Shown here piece after piece: positions 1-8,513 of a DNA stretch of 64,000 bases (position 1 is the stretch's first letter; each line of letters begins with the position of its first letter). The position numbers and the translations under genes are program-made. This stretch comes from Rhizobium skierniewicense (GTDB lineage Bacteria; Pseudomonadota; Alphaproteobacteria; Rhizobiales; Rhizobiaceae): positions 310,001-374,000 of the forward strand of contig NZ_JACIDV010000003.1 in assembly GCF_014196515.1 (NCBI RefSeq), in the 5' to 3' direction. The notes beneath the pieces were generated by a model. The model was not told where the DNA came from and did not search any database. It saw nothing but the letters and a program-made list of their open reading frames with translations.

Positions 1-1207
1 CCGACTGGCCGGGCGATTTGATCGACAGTTCCATGCTCAGACCCTCATCCGGCTGCACCTGAATGACGAGCCTGTTGGGGGGGAGGTCAGGTGTGACATC
101 GGTTTGACGAAATTGCGCAAACGGAACCTGCTTGAAAGTCACGACGATCTCTGTATCCCGGGCCACCATTGCCTTGCCGGTACGAAGGTAAAACGGCACG
201 CCAGCCCAACGCCATGTGTCCGCATAAAGCTTCAAGGCAACGAATGTCTCGGTGTTCGATTGCGGTGAGATGTCTTTCGTATCCCTGTATGCGGGAATGG
301 CGGCACCGTTCGACGTTCCGGCACAATAGGCACCACGGGCAGAATGGCTCTGTGCTTCCTCGGCCGTGTAGACGCGCAACGCCTGCAGCACCTTGCTCTT
401 TTCGTTGCGGATGGCTTCGGCGTTGAAGCTGTTTGGCGGCTCCATGGCGACCATGGCCAGAAGCTGAAACAGATGATTGGGCACCATGTCACGCAGCGCG
501 CCTGTCGCATCGTAGAATTTGCCGCGCGAACCCACATCGACGATTTCCGCAGCCGTTATCTGCACATGATCAATGTAATTGTTGTTCCAAAGGGCTTCTA
601 TCATCATATTGGCAAAACGCGCCGTCATGATGTTCTGGACGGTTTCCTTGCCAAGGAAGTGGTCGAGCCGATAAACCTGCTTTTCTGAAATCGTATTCAA
701 AATCCGCGCATTCAGCGCCCGTGCAGAGGCGAGATCCGTCCCAAAGGGTTTTTCAATCGCAACCCGCCTGAACTCCGTGTCTGTTTCTTCGACCAACCCA
801 TGCTGGCCCAGTTTTTCGACGATCGTTCCGAAAAACTGAGGTGGGACAGCCAGATAAAAGGCTGCATTTCCAACCGCGGTGCCAGCAAGACGGCTGGCGA
901 TCTCGGCGTAGATTTCGTCCTTGGTAAAGTCTCCACTGATGTAGGAAATGCGCTGCTTCAGGCGAAGCCAGGCCTGATCCGCCGAAACCGGCTCCGCGCC
1001 GCCCAGCCCGGACAAAAAGCTGTCCAGCCTTTCCACCAGCATGGCATCGTCACCCGGTTCGATACCCACACCCAGTATGTGAAGGTCGTCACCGACCAAT
1101 CCGCTGCGAGTGAGGTTGATGAGGGACGGGATGAGGAGGCGGCGGGTGAGATCGCCCGTAGCGCCGAAGATGACGAGGGCAACCGGAGGAGCAGGGGCAG
1201 CGTCCAA
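1..1207 (-). CDS. zwf: Glucose-6-phosphate 1-dehydrogenase, 3' end outside window
   Basis: Oxidises glucose 6-phosphate to 6-phosphogluconolactone with NAD(P)+, feeding the Entner-Doudoroff and pentose phosphate routes in the cytoplasm. The minus strand reads continuously from a TTG at 1207-1205. It shows the nucleotide-binding motif GATGDLTRR (residues 15-23), the catalytic-site motif YRLDHFLGKE and the late-family motif NRLVIQVQPDEG near the window edge. A GGAG ribosome site lies 8 bases upstream of the TTG. No ATG or GTG occurs in frame before an upstream stop at 1262-1264, so the TTG start is well supported. About 402 codons are visible, and the family is usually near 490 residues, so roughly the last 90 are cut off by the left edge. 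In related rhizobia zwf is followed by pgl and edd, which would lie to the left. Confidence 0.96.
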   Translation of the reverse strand, partial: MDAAPAPPVALVIFGATGDLTRRLLIPSLINLTRSGLVGDDLHILGVGIEPGDDAMLVERLDSFLSGLGGAEPVSADQAWLRLKQRISYISGDFTKDEIYAEIASRLAGTAVGNAAFYLAVPPQFFGTIVEKLGQHGLVEETDTEFRRVAIEKPFGTDLASARALNARILNTISEKQVYRLDHFLGKETVQNIMTARFANMMIEALWNNNYIDHVQITAAEIVDVGSRGKFYDATGALRDMVPNHLFQLLAMVAMEPPNSFNAEAIRNEKSKVLQALRVYTAEEAQSHSARGAYCAGTSNGAAIPAYRDTKDISPQSNTETFVALKLYADTWRWAGVPFYLRTGKAMVARDTEIVVTFKQVPFAQFRQTDVTPDLPPNRLVIQVQPDEGLSMELSIKSPGQS

Positions 1208-1259
1208 AATGATATCTCCACATTCGCGAAAGACTGAGACGTTCGGTTGATCAGGGCAA

Positions 1260-1338
1260 AGCTAAAGCATGTCGCGCTTCATTGTCCTCAATGAAACGAT
1301 AACGGACATGCGACAAAACAAGAGCTAAAGCATGTCGC
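1260..1338. repeat. Direct repeats with an internal inverted repeat upstream of zwf
   Basis: The 16-base string AGCTAAAGCATGTCGC occurs at 1260-1275 and again at 1323-1338. Between them, GCATGTC at 1267-1273 is mirrored by GACATGC at 1305-1311, so the block can fold into a hairpin. It lies between the start of zwf and the end of the histidine phosphatase gene, both read leftward. It could be a dispersed rhizobial intergenic element or part of the zwf promoter and leader. The repeats are directly visible; the function is not. Confidence 0.7.
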
Positions 1339-1387
1339 AGTGTATCCTATTCACAGAGACAGGCTTTAGTGCATGCTTCAGACCGGA

Positions 1388-1969
1388 TTATGTCTGGTTC
1401 CAGCTTCGCACCACCGGTTCGTCAAGATTGTGTTCATATCCCAAGACACTGATGCTGGCGGTGTCCAGAATGAAGCAGGCGCCCGCGGCTGCGTCCAAGC
1501 CCAGCCACCGGGCACCCAAAACCCGCAGAAAATGCGAGCTCGAGAAGATGAGGACATTGCCGCCGATTGCTCTGATTTTTGCAACGGCTGCATCAGCTCT
1601 ATCGCTGATATCCTGAACGCTTTCTCCGTCCGGGCAGCCGTGTCGAAAAACATTCCAGTCCGGCGTCTGCGTTTGTATCTCTTTTGTCGTCAGGCCTTCG
1701 TAACGACCGTAGTTCCACTCCGCGAGATTGCTCTCGATCTCGGCTCTCGCGCCGAAGCCCGCCAGATCACAGGTTTTCTGCGCGCGTTGCGACGGGCTGG
1801 AGAGAACGGCATCGAAAACGATCGCTGGTAAGCGCTTTCCCACAAGCCTTGCTGCGGCCTCTCCATTTGGAGTTAACGGAATATCGCTGCGCCCGGTATG
1901 GCGGCCCGAAAGCGTCCAGTCCGTTTCGCCGTGACGAACCAGAACGATCTGCGGGTATTTCGTGGTCAT
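1388..1969 (-). CDS. Histidine phosphatase family protein (phosphoglycerate mutase-like)
   Basis: A 193-residue protein of the branch-1 histidine phosphatase superfamily. Near the N-terminus it has LVRHGETDW, which holds the phosphorylated histidine, and in the C-terminal third LIFSSSHFLRVLGARWL, where the second catalytic histidine is expected. These proteins remove phosphate from small metabolites or proteins; the substrate cannot be told from sequence. An upstream ATG at 2005 would add 12 residues. I prefer the ATG at 1969 because a GAGGG precedes it and the conserved domain begins right after it. It lies upstream of zwf on the same strand, separated by the repeat-containing leader. Confidence 0.85.
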   Translation of the reverse strand: MTTKYPQIVLVRHGETDWTLSGRHTGRSDIPLTPNGEAAARLVGKRLPAIVFDAVLSSPSQRAQKTCDLAGFGARAEIESNLAEWNYGRYEGLTTKEIQTQTPDWNVFRHGCPDGESVQDISDRADAAVAKIRAIGGNVLIFSSSHFLRVLGARWLGLDAAAGACFILDTASISVLGYEHNLDEPVVRSWNQT

Positions 1970-2159
1970 GTCGGCGCCCTCTCGATTGATGAAAACTGAT
2001 CTCATCTCGACTTCGCTAGGTGTACTGACTTCACGCCGAAAATGCGTCCTTTATCTTCAAAGGTTCGCATCTGTATCTATCCATCATGCAGATGGTCGCA
2101 TCCGATCCTTCGAGTGATGAACAGTTCAAGGGCCCAATCGCGTTGAGCGTCGTTCAGGA

Positions 2160-2585
2160 CTACTGGCAGGTGTCCGCGATTTTTTTGAGTTCGACGGCAG
2201 GTTCCAGCATCGTGTCGGGAGCCTTGCCGACAAACCTGTAGGTTCCACGCCAGAGACCCTCTGCGGCTTTGGAAATCCGAAGCCTGTGGTCGCCATCCTT
2301 GCAGGATGCATCATAGGCCAGATCACCCATGTCGGTGAAATCCAGATCACATTTGCTCGCTTGCGCCTTGGGAAGAACCGGGTTCATGTGGGCCTTTGCG
2401 GCGGCTTCATTGTAGCAGATTTGAAAGACCTGCTCATCGTTCTTAAGCTCTGGTGTCGGAATGGGGGTGAAGAGACGCACCTGCCATAAACCCGTTGGAA
2501 GGCCGGTTTCCTGCGCCAGACCGGGTGTCGCCAGCAGGGAAAGAGCAAGGGGAACCGAAAGTCGGACGAGGGAGATTGTCTTCAT
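2160..2585 (-). CDS. Secreted DUF3617-like protein
   Basis: A 141-residue protein with a clear Sec signal peptide: MKTISLVR, then a hydrophobic stretch ending TPGLAQ. The mature part follows the DUF3617 pattern: GLWQVRLFT near the start, then spaced cysteines (ICYNEAA, KCDLDF, ASCKDGD) and a terminal TCQ. The function of that family is unknown; it is a small periplasmic domain, probably disulfide-bonded. The ATG shares one base with the TGA of the upstream gene that starts at 3643, which indicates translational coupling. The pair may be made together and act in the same compartment. Longer in-frame starts exist upstream but would lie inside the preceding gene and lack the signal peptide at the front. 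Confidence 0.8.
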   Translation of the reverse strand: MKTISLVRLSVPLALSLLATPGLAQETGLPTGLWQVRLFTPIPTPELKNDEQVFQICYNEAAAKAHMNPVLPKAQASKCDLDFTDMGDLAYDASCKDGDHRLRISKAAEGLWRGTYRFVGKAPDTMLEPAVELKKIADTCQ

Positions 2586-3643
2586 CACTTGCATTCTCCC
2601 ATCCGTTTGACAACGACATCGGTCGTAGGTTGCGGCATGTCCATATCGCCTTCGTAGGTCTCGTTGTAGGAAATCTGGCCGGTAAAACTCTCGCCATCCT
2701 TTTCGGGCTGGAGGTACATGCCCCATGACGCTCCGATGCCACCAAGGTCACACTCCGCGCGCATCTGCACGCCGCTGTCGTAAAAATGAACTTTATCAAT
2801 CAGAACGCATTTCACGCCTTCAGGTTTTGGCATCAGTGGCAGAGTGTCGGCTGTCATGTCGTCCTTGACGCAGATATCCCTAGACGTTTCGACGACCTTC
2901 ATCTCGGTCTCGGTCCGTTGCAGCGTTTTCCATGTGAAGCGCCAGAGACCACCCCATTCAGGCCGCTCCGTCGGGGCTTCAACGGCAGCGCCGTCCGAGC
3001 GAGCCTGAGGAGACGAGAGGTCCATGGTCTGGAGGGCCAGTCGTCTCGAAAACCAAGCGCCCAGAATGTTAAAATCGTTGAACGTGATGTGGTAGGGTTT
3101 CAGAACTTCATCCTGTTCTCCCAACGACGTGCCAGCCACCGACGCTTTCCGGGAGTAATAGACCTGGATTTCACGAAACGCCTCCTCCGGCATCGGCTCG
3201 CTTTGCGTCAGTGGTGCCTGATTGAGCACCGATTGCGCAACATCCTGACCGAACGCGGCATAGGTGCCTTGCGCATTTTCCGCAAAATAGGCACCAAAGA
3301 TTTCCACCATGGCAAAGGTCGGATCAACCTTCATCCGCTGGCCAAACGCCGCGCTTGCGGCATCGAAGTTAGCCTTGTCGGTGCCGAATTTCTGGTAAAT
3401 CGCTTCGTGGTTGCCATTGGGGTCGAGAAATATGGCGTAGGTTATGTGACCGTATTTTCTGAAATCGATCCCGTTGACGGGCTCCAGCATCTTGAGATCG
3501 AAGCCCTCACGCATGGTCGCAATCTTGGGCGGAGTTGCTGGCGAGGGTGTCTCGATCGGAGCAACGGCATCTTGAGACATCCCCGTGGCCGGAGCCGACA
3601 TGGCCATGACGGCGGACAAGGCAGCAATACACAGGCGTGACAC
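2585..3643 (-). CDS. Secreted protein with C-terminal DUF3617-like domain
   Basis: A 352-residue protein with an N-terminal signal peptide (MSRLCIAALSAVMAMSAPATGMSQ). Residues about 30-220 are not recognised: they are mixed polar sequence with no membrane segment after the signal. The last 120 residues (WGGLWRFTWKTL, DICVKDD, VKCVLIDK, AECDLGG, final GECK) repeat the cysteine spacing of the DUF3617-like protein encoded immediately downstream, with which it shares a stop/start overlap. It therefore looks like an extended relative of its neighbour. No catalytic motif is visible. Function unknown; a periplasmic location is inferred from the signal peptide. Confidence 0.75.
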   Translation of the reverse strand: MSRLCIAALSAVMAMSAPATGMSQDAVAPIETPSPATPPKIATMREGFDLKMLEPVNGIDFRKYGHITYAIFLDPNGNHEAIYQKFGTDKANFDAASAAFGQRMKVDPTFAMVEIFGAYFAENAQGTYAAFGQDVAQSVLNQAPLTQSEPMPEEAFREIQVYYSRKASVAGTSLGEQDEVLKPYHITFNDFNILGAWFSRRLALQTMDLSSPQARSDGAAVEAPTERPEWGGLWRFTWKTLQRTETEMKVVETSRDICVKDDMTADTLPLMPKPEGVKCVLIDKVHFYDSGVQMRAECDLGGIGASWGMYLQPEKDGESFTGQISYNETYEGDMDMPQPTTDVVVKRMGECK

Positions 3644-3768
3644 GGCGATATGTCCCTCTACAAATTATCGATATTTATAAACCCAGAGCTCCTATAAAAA
3701 TCATTATGAGCTGAAAGACGCTTATGCAAGGTTGAACATATCGAAGGATAGCGTCTTCTTCGCTACCA

Positions 3769-4485
3769 TCAGTGCAACCCGCCGACACCCAGCAGCCGTT
3801 CGACCGCAGCCTTGTCATCGGACAGTTGGATCGGCGTTCCCGTCCATGCCACGCGACCGCGCTCGAGGACGATGACGGTATCTGCAAAATCGAGCGCGCT
3901 TTGAATACGTTGCTCCACCAGAACGATCGTCATGTTTCCTGTCTTGGCCAATTCCGAAAAGACCACCATCAGCTCTTCGCAGATGACGGGTGCGAGGCCT
4001 TCGAGAGGTTCGTCGAGAAGAAGGACAGAGGGGCGACCGAGGATGGTGCGCGCGGTGGACAGCATCTGCTGCTCCCCACCGGACAACTGGCTACCCAGGT
4101 TTCGGCGTCGCTCTTTCAGACGCGGAAACATCGTGTAGGCTTCTTCCATCGCGCTTTTAGGGCGGGATTTAAGGCCAACGGACAGGTTTTCCTCCACCGA
4201 CAGGCTTGGAAAGATGCACCGGGCCTGTGGCACGTAGCCGAGACCCGCATGTGCGCGTGCGGCACTGGCCATAGGCGTGACATCGACAGACCCGATATGG
4301 ATCGTGCCGCCGTAGCGTTTCGTCTGTCCCGCAAGCGTCGACAGCAACGTTGTCTTGCCCATTCCATTGCGTCCCAGCAGAGCCAGCCGCCCGCCGGATG
4401 GAACGGAGAAGGAGATGTCTTCCAGAATCCGCGTCGGTCCGTAGCCGGCCGACAGTCCGGCGACATCAAGCGGCATGGCTTGCAT
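3769..4485 (-). CDS. livF: Branched-chain amino acid-type ABC transporter ATPase (LivF)
   Basis: The second ATPase of a HAAT-family (branched-chain amino acid/amide) importer, 238 residues. Walker A is GRNGMGKT at 38-45; the signature LSGGEQQ and Walker B LLLDEP follow in order. The ATG at 4485 is chosen because GGGGAG precedes it by 8 bases; it overlaps the end of livG by 20 bases. A longer reading to 4536 lies inside livG and lacks a ribosome site. It is the last gene of a leftward livK-H-M-G-F set. The substrate need not be leucine; this family also carries amides, urea and aromatic acids. Confidence 0.9.
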   Translation of the reverse strand: MQAMPLDVAGLSAGYGPTRILEDISFSVPSGGRLALLGRNGMGKTTLLSTLAGQTKRYGGTIHIGSVDVTPMASAARAHAGLGYVPQARCIFPSLSVEENLSVGLKSRPKSAMEEAYTMFPRLKERRRNLGSQLSGGEQQMLSTARTILGRPSVLLLDEPLEGLAPVICEELMVVFSELAKTGNMTIVLVEQRIQSALDFADTVIVLERGRVAWTGTPIQLSDDKAAVERLLGVGGLH

Positions 4486-5230
4486 TGGCGTAGCTCCCCA
4501 GATAGGCCTCGCGAACGCGGGCATCCTGTGTGACATCGGCAGGTGAGCCGTCGAAAATAATGGTGCCGGCAGCCAGTACGACCACGCGTTTCGCGAAGCG
4601 AAAAACGAGGTCCATATCGTGTTCGATCATCAGGACGGCAAGGTCTTGCGGTAGATCGGCAAGGGCCTGCTCGATGCGACCCGTGTCGCTTTGTGGAACG
4701 CCTGCTGCCGGCTCGTCGAGCAGGAGAACTTTCGGTTTGAGCGCCATGGCGACCGCCAGTTCCAGCAGCCGCTGTTGGCCGTAGGCAATCTCTCTGACGC
4801 TGCGATGCATGAGGTCCATCAGACCAAGCGTGTTCAGCAATGCATCGACTTCAGCCATGACATCGCGCATGCCGAGATAGCTTCCGAACATGCGTCCGGT
4901 TTTCCCCTGGCGCTGCAAAACCGCCAGAGCGATATGTTCGGCCGGGGTCATGTCCAGAAACAGGCGTGTGACCTGAAACGAACGAACGAGGCCGCGTTTG
5001 ACGCGACCGTTGGCGTCGATTTTCGTCACCGTCTCTCCGTTGAGCCTGACATCCCCGGAATCGGGATGAAGGTTGCCGGTGACGAGGTTGACGAAGGTGG
5101 TCTTGCCGGCACCGTTTGGGCCGATGAGGGCAACCCTGTCTCCCGGTGCCATCGACAGCGAAACGTTGTTTGTCACCGAAAGCCCGCCAAACGATTTCTG
5201 AAGGTTGGCGACTTCAAACACAGCACTCAT
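4466..5230 (-). CDS. livG: Branched-chain amino acid-type ABC transporter ATPase (LivG)
   Basis: The first ATPase of the HAAT-family importer, 254 residues. Walker A is GPNGAGKT at 37-44, followed by the LivG-type insert RSFQVTRLFLDMTP, the signature region IAYGQQRLLELA and Walker B VLLLDEPAAG. The signature has YGQQ in place of the usual SGGQ, which is common in LivG proteins. The ATG at 5230 overlaps the livM stop as ATGA, so the two genes are translationally coupled; an upstream in-frame ATG at 5260 lies within livM and is not preferred. Confidence 0.92.
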   Translation of the reverse strand: MSAVFEVANLQKSFGGLSVTNNVSLSMAPGDRVALIGPNGAGKTTFVNLVTGNLHPDSGDVRLNGETVTKIDANGRVKRGLVRSFQVTRLFLDMTPAEHIALAVLQRQGKTGRMFGSYLGMRDVMAEVDALLNTLGLMDLMHRSVREIAYGQQRLLELAVAMALKPKVLLLDEPAAGVPQSDTGRIEQALADLPQDLAVLMIEHDMDLVFRFAKRVVVLAAGTIIFDGSPADVTQDARVREAYLGSYANASHAA

Positions 5231-6231
5231 GGGCGCACCTGACGTTTGCGGGCAAGCCATGTCGCCGCCGTTCCGTATAGTCCCTTGGGGGCGAAAAAGA
5301 CGACGACGATCAGCAGCGCGCCGACCATCGTCAACCAGTGGAAGGGGTTTGCGGCCGAAACATAGTCTTCAAACAGCATGAAAACGACCGTTCCCATCAA
5401 GGCGCCAAACAGCGAACCGGTGCCGCCGAGAACGACCATGACCAGCGCTTCGGCAGACATTGTAAACGACAGGCTATCGAGGCCCACGACCTGGGTGGTG
5501 ATCGCATTCAACGCGCCGCCAATACCGGCAACAGCGCCCGAGATCACGAACATTTTGATGATGGCGGTTTTGGGTGATCCGCCCATGGCACGCACGCGCA
5601 CAGGGTCTTCCTTGATGCCGCGGCACAGCATGCCGAATGGCGAGCGGACGATGAAGCGCAGTATGATGAACACGACCAGGAGAAGCGCCATGGAAAACGC
5701 ATAGGCCGTGTGTCCATAGAGATCGAATTCGAACAGCCCGAAAATAGGGTCGGGCGATATGCCAGACAGGCCATCGCTGCCGCCGGTCCAACTGGATGCC
5801 TTGTTGGCAAATTCGTGGAACAGATGAATGAGTGCAATGGACAAAACAAGTTGCGGCAGCCCGTGTCCGCGCAGAAGGATGATGCCGCTCAAGAGCCCAG
5901 CCAGTGCGCCACCGCCGATACCGGCAAGCGTCATCAGCAACGGGTCGTTGACGCCGTAATGCGCCGAAACGATGCCCGCCGCATAAGCGCCGGATCCAAA
6001 GAGTGCGGCATGCCCCAGCGTGGCAACACCACAATATCCCGTGACCAGATCGAGCGATAAGACCAGAAGTGCGACTGCAATGATGCGTGTGAGCAGAGCG
6101 AGATTATCGGGAAAGAGGACATAGCCGATAACGGCGAAGACGATGATCGCGGCGATGCCGCCCACGTCCCTTAGGATCGAGCGGCGCAGCCTTGCGGCCC
6201 CTTGTTGTTTTGGGTTGGTGAGTGTCACCAT
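5227..6231 (-). CDS. livM: Branched-chain amino acid-type ABC transporter permease (LivM)
   Basis: An inner-membrane permease of 334 residues with about eight to ten hydrophobic segments. It carries LivM-type motifs GYCGVATLGHAALFGSGAYAA and GLPQLVLSIAL, and near the C-terminus the LivM/LivH motif VVLGGTGSLFGALMGT. The ATG at 6231 follows the livH stop (6233-6235) by one base and has GGAGG upstream. A longer frame reaching 6369 starts inside livH and begins with a serine-rich, non-membrane stretch, so it is rejected. It pairs with LivH to form the translocation pore. Confidence 0.9.
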   Translation of the reverse strand: MVTLTNPKQQGAARLRRSILRDVGGIAAIIVFAVIGYVLFPDNLALLTRIIAVALLVLSLDLVTGYCGVATLGHAALFGSGAYAAGIVSAHYGVNDPLLMTLAGIGGGALAGLLSGIILLRGHGLPQLVLSIALIHLFHEFANKASSWTGGSDGLSGISPDPIFGLFEFDLYGHTAYAFSMALLLVVFIILRFIVRSPFGMLCRGIKEDPVRVRAMGGSPKTAIIKMFVISGAVAGIGGALNAITTQVVGLDSLSFTMSAEALVMVVLGGTGSLFGALMGTVVFMLFEDYVSAANPFHWLTMVGALLIVVVFFAPKGLYGTAATWLARKRQVRP

Positions 6232-6232
6232 C

Positions 6233-7096
6233 TCAACGTGCCCTCCCGGCAAAACCGCGCGGAAAGACGCAGATGATCGCGACGACGGCGAGATAGAAGA
6301 AGAACTCGCCGAATTCAGGCATGAGGTAGCGTCCGGTCGTGTCGATACTGCCCAGCACGAGGCAGGCAATCAAGGCGCCTGAAATTGAGCCTGCGCCGCC
6401 CACCGAGACGACCACGAGGAACGTGACCATATAGCGCAGAGCATAATAAGGCTCCACAGGGAGAAGTTCGGCACCGACCACGCCACCCATCGCGGCAAGG
6501 CCGACGGCGACAGCAAAACTCAAGGCGTAGATGATCTCGGTTCGAACGCCAAGAGCCGCAGCCATGGACGCATTATCCACGGAGGCTCGCAATTTGACAC
6601 CGAAGCTCGTTCGCTCGATGGCAAACCAGAGGCCTATGGCGACAGCAAGCCCGCAGGCGATGGCAAAAAGCCTGTGTATGGGAATGGTGCGAAAGCCCAA
6701 ATCTGCCGATCCCTGCAAGGCTGGGGGCAGCGGGATGGTTTTCAATGTCGGCCCGAAAACATAATTGGCGATCCCGATGATGCAGAAGGTGATGCCAATC
6801 GTCATCAGAACCTGGGTCAGTTCCGGCGCGCCATAAATACGACGATAGAGAAAGCGCTCGATGGGAAGTGCAATGATGATCGTACCGATGATAGCGGCAA
6901 GAACGCCGATCCCATATCCGAGCCCAAGGTCGCGCACCGCATAGGACGCGATATAACCGCCAATCATCGCAAAGGCGCCATGCGCCAGATTGACGACACG
7001 CATCAGACCCATGGTGACGGACAGGCCGATGGAAATGACGAACAAGACCATGCTGTAGGCGAGCGCATCGACGGCGATACTGAAAACTGTCTGCAT
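6233..7096 (-). CDS. livH: Branched-chain amino acid-type ABC transporter permease (LivH)
   Basis: An inner-membrane permease of 287 residues. It begins MQTVFSIAVDALAYSMVLFV and contains the LivH hallmark GLMRVVNLAHGAFAMIGGY, then VVSVGGAGSISGALIAC near the end. The start at 7096 is taken because the first membrane segment follows directly; 13 extra residues are possible in frame to 7135. It is separated from livK by 94 bases that contain a stem-loop, which may lower expression of the permeases relative to the binding protein. Confidence 0.9.
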   Translation of the reverse strand: MQTVFSIAVDALAYSMVLFVISIGLSVTMGLMRVVNLAHGAFAMIGGYIASYAVRDLGLGYGIGVLAAIIGTIIIALPIERFLYRRIYGAPELTQVLMTIGITFCIIGIANYVFGPTLKTIPLPPALQGSADLGFRTIPIHRLFAIACGLAVAIGLWFAIERTSFGVKLRASVDNASMAAALGVRTEIIYALSFAVAVGLAAMGGVVGAELLPVEPYYALRYMVTFLVVVSVGGAGSISGALIACLVLGSIDTTGRYLMPEFGEFFFYLAVVAIICVFPRGFAGRAR

Positions 7097-7131
7097 GAGG
7101 TGATCCCGATGCGCTACGGACGAGTGGGAGG

Positions 7132-7159
7132 CCACGGACCTTGCTTTTCTGGTCCGTGG
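7132..7159 (-). terminator. Intercistronic stem-loop between livK and livH
   Basis: CCACGGACC at 7132-7140 pairs perfectly with GGTCCGTGG at 7151-7159 across a 10-base loop. There is no T-run after it on the minus strand, so it looks like a stabilising or attenuating hairpin and not a full terminator. The position between the binding-protein gene and the first permease gene is typical for such elements. Confidence 0.6.
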
Positions 7160-7190
7160 TCTGCCGAGGGGTTAGGCCATGGTGCGACCG

Positions 7191-8363
7191 CTACTTGGCG
7201 GCGGAAAGGCCGGGATCTCCCTGCTTCTCAAAGGTCTGAATTTCCTTGTTGAAATAGGTCCCGTCCTGCGCCTTGGTGACCTCGCGCAGATAGATGTTTT
7301 GCGTGATGTGGCGGCTTTCCTGGTCTATTGAGACCGGTCCGCGTGGGCTGACCCACGATAACCCCTTTACGGCCTCGACGGCTTTTGCAGCGTCCTGCTT
7401 GCCGCCGGTCGCCTCGATCATCTTGTAGATCACGTGCATGCCATCATAGGCGCCCACAGAAGGAAACGAAAGCTCCGCCTTGTTGCCAATGGCCTTGGAC
7501 GCTGCTTCGACGAAAGCCTTGTTTTCGGGAGAATCATGCGAAACGGCATAGTGGAACGTCGTCTGTATCCCGAGCGCTGCTTCTCCGAGCGCCGGCAGGT
7601 CGGATTCCTGCGTCAGGTCACCGGGGGCAAAGAACTTGATTCCACCGGATTTCAGTCCGTTTTCGTTATAGGCCTTCACGAAGCCGAGGGTCGTGGGGCC
7701 TGACGGCAGAAAGGCGAAAACGCCCTGAGCGCCAGAATCCTTGATGCGCTGCATGATGGGGCTGAAGTCGTTGGTGGAAAGCGGCATGCGGATCGCCTCT
7801 ACGACCTGCCCACCCTCCTTTTCGAACGCCGCCTTGAACGCGTTCTCGGCATCCACGCCGGGACCATAGTCGCTGACGACCGAGATGGCTTTCGTGACAC
7901 CAGCGTCATGCGCGACTTTTGCGATTGGCGTCGAGGTCTGCCACGTAGTGAACGACGTGCGAACGACAAGCGGACTTTTGGTGACGATGGCCGATGTTGC
8001 CGCGTTCATGATGACGAGCGGCGTATTCGCCTGCTTCAAGATAGGCGTGACAGCCATGGCATCAGGGGTGAAATAGAAGCCGGCGAGATATTGCACCTTT
8101 TCTTTGACAACGAGTTCCTGCGCGAGCGCCTTGGACTGCGCAGGATCTGCCGCGGGCAGATCGCGATAGATGATCTCGACGGTGTTGTCTCCGACCTTGT
8201 TGCCGTTGGTCGCGATATAGGCGTCTATTCCGGCCTTGAAATTCTTGCCCTGCAAAGCGAACGGCCCGGAAAACGGCCCGACGACACCGACCTTGATGGT
8301 ATCGGCATAAGCCGCGCTGCTCATGGTGATTGCCGCTAGCGCGGCTAGAACGAACCGTTTCAT
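7191..8363 (-). CDS. ABC transporter substrate-binding protein (LivK-like)
   Basis: A periplasmic binding protein of 390 residues with signal peptide MKRFVLAALAAITMSSAAYA, then the type-1 periplasmic-binding fold start TIKVGVVGPFSGPFALQGKNFKAGIDAYI. It is first in the livK-H-M-G-F set and delivers the substrate to LivHM. The ATG at 8363 has GGGAGG just upstream; an in-frame start at 8396 is longer but lacks the signal peptide at its front. The ligand is not predictable by eye: relatives bind branched-chain amino acids, amides or aromatic acids. Confidence 0.88.
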   Translation of the reverse strand: MKRFVLAALAAITMSSAAYADTIKVGVVGPFSGPFALQGKNFKAGIDAYIATNGNKVGDNTVEIIYRDLPAADPAQSKALAQELVVKEKVQYLAGFYFTPDAMAVTPILKQANTPLVIMNAATSAIVTKSPLVVRTSFTTWQTSTPIAKVAHDAGVTKAISVVSDYGPGVDAENAFKAAFEKEGGQVVEAIRMPLSTNDFSPIMQRIKDSGAQGVFAFLPSGPTTLGFVKAYNENGLKSGGIKFFAPGDLTQESDLPALGEAALGIQTTFHYAVSHDSPENKAFVEAASKAIGNKAELSFPSVGAYDGMHVIYKMIEATGGKQDAAKAVEAVKGLSWVSPRGPVSIDQESRHITQNIYLREVTKAQDGTYFNKEIQTFEKQGDPGLSAAK

Positions 8364-8513
8364 AAATCCTCCCAGATCAATGGCGCACTCCCGCACCAGG
8401 GCGACAGGTAGCCGCGACCGTAACGATCATAGGCAGGGCAAAACGGTAATGTAAAATGAATAAATCAGGCCTGACGCATATACCCCAAGTTATGCATGGC
8501 TCAGTTTTTCGTC

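Noticed and set aside
2786-3640. 284-codon open frame on the plus strand opposite the DUF3617-like gene
   Set aside because: It is antisense to a gene with a signal peptide and coupled partner, has no ribosome site and shows no recognisable motif.
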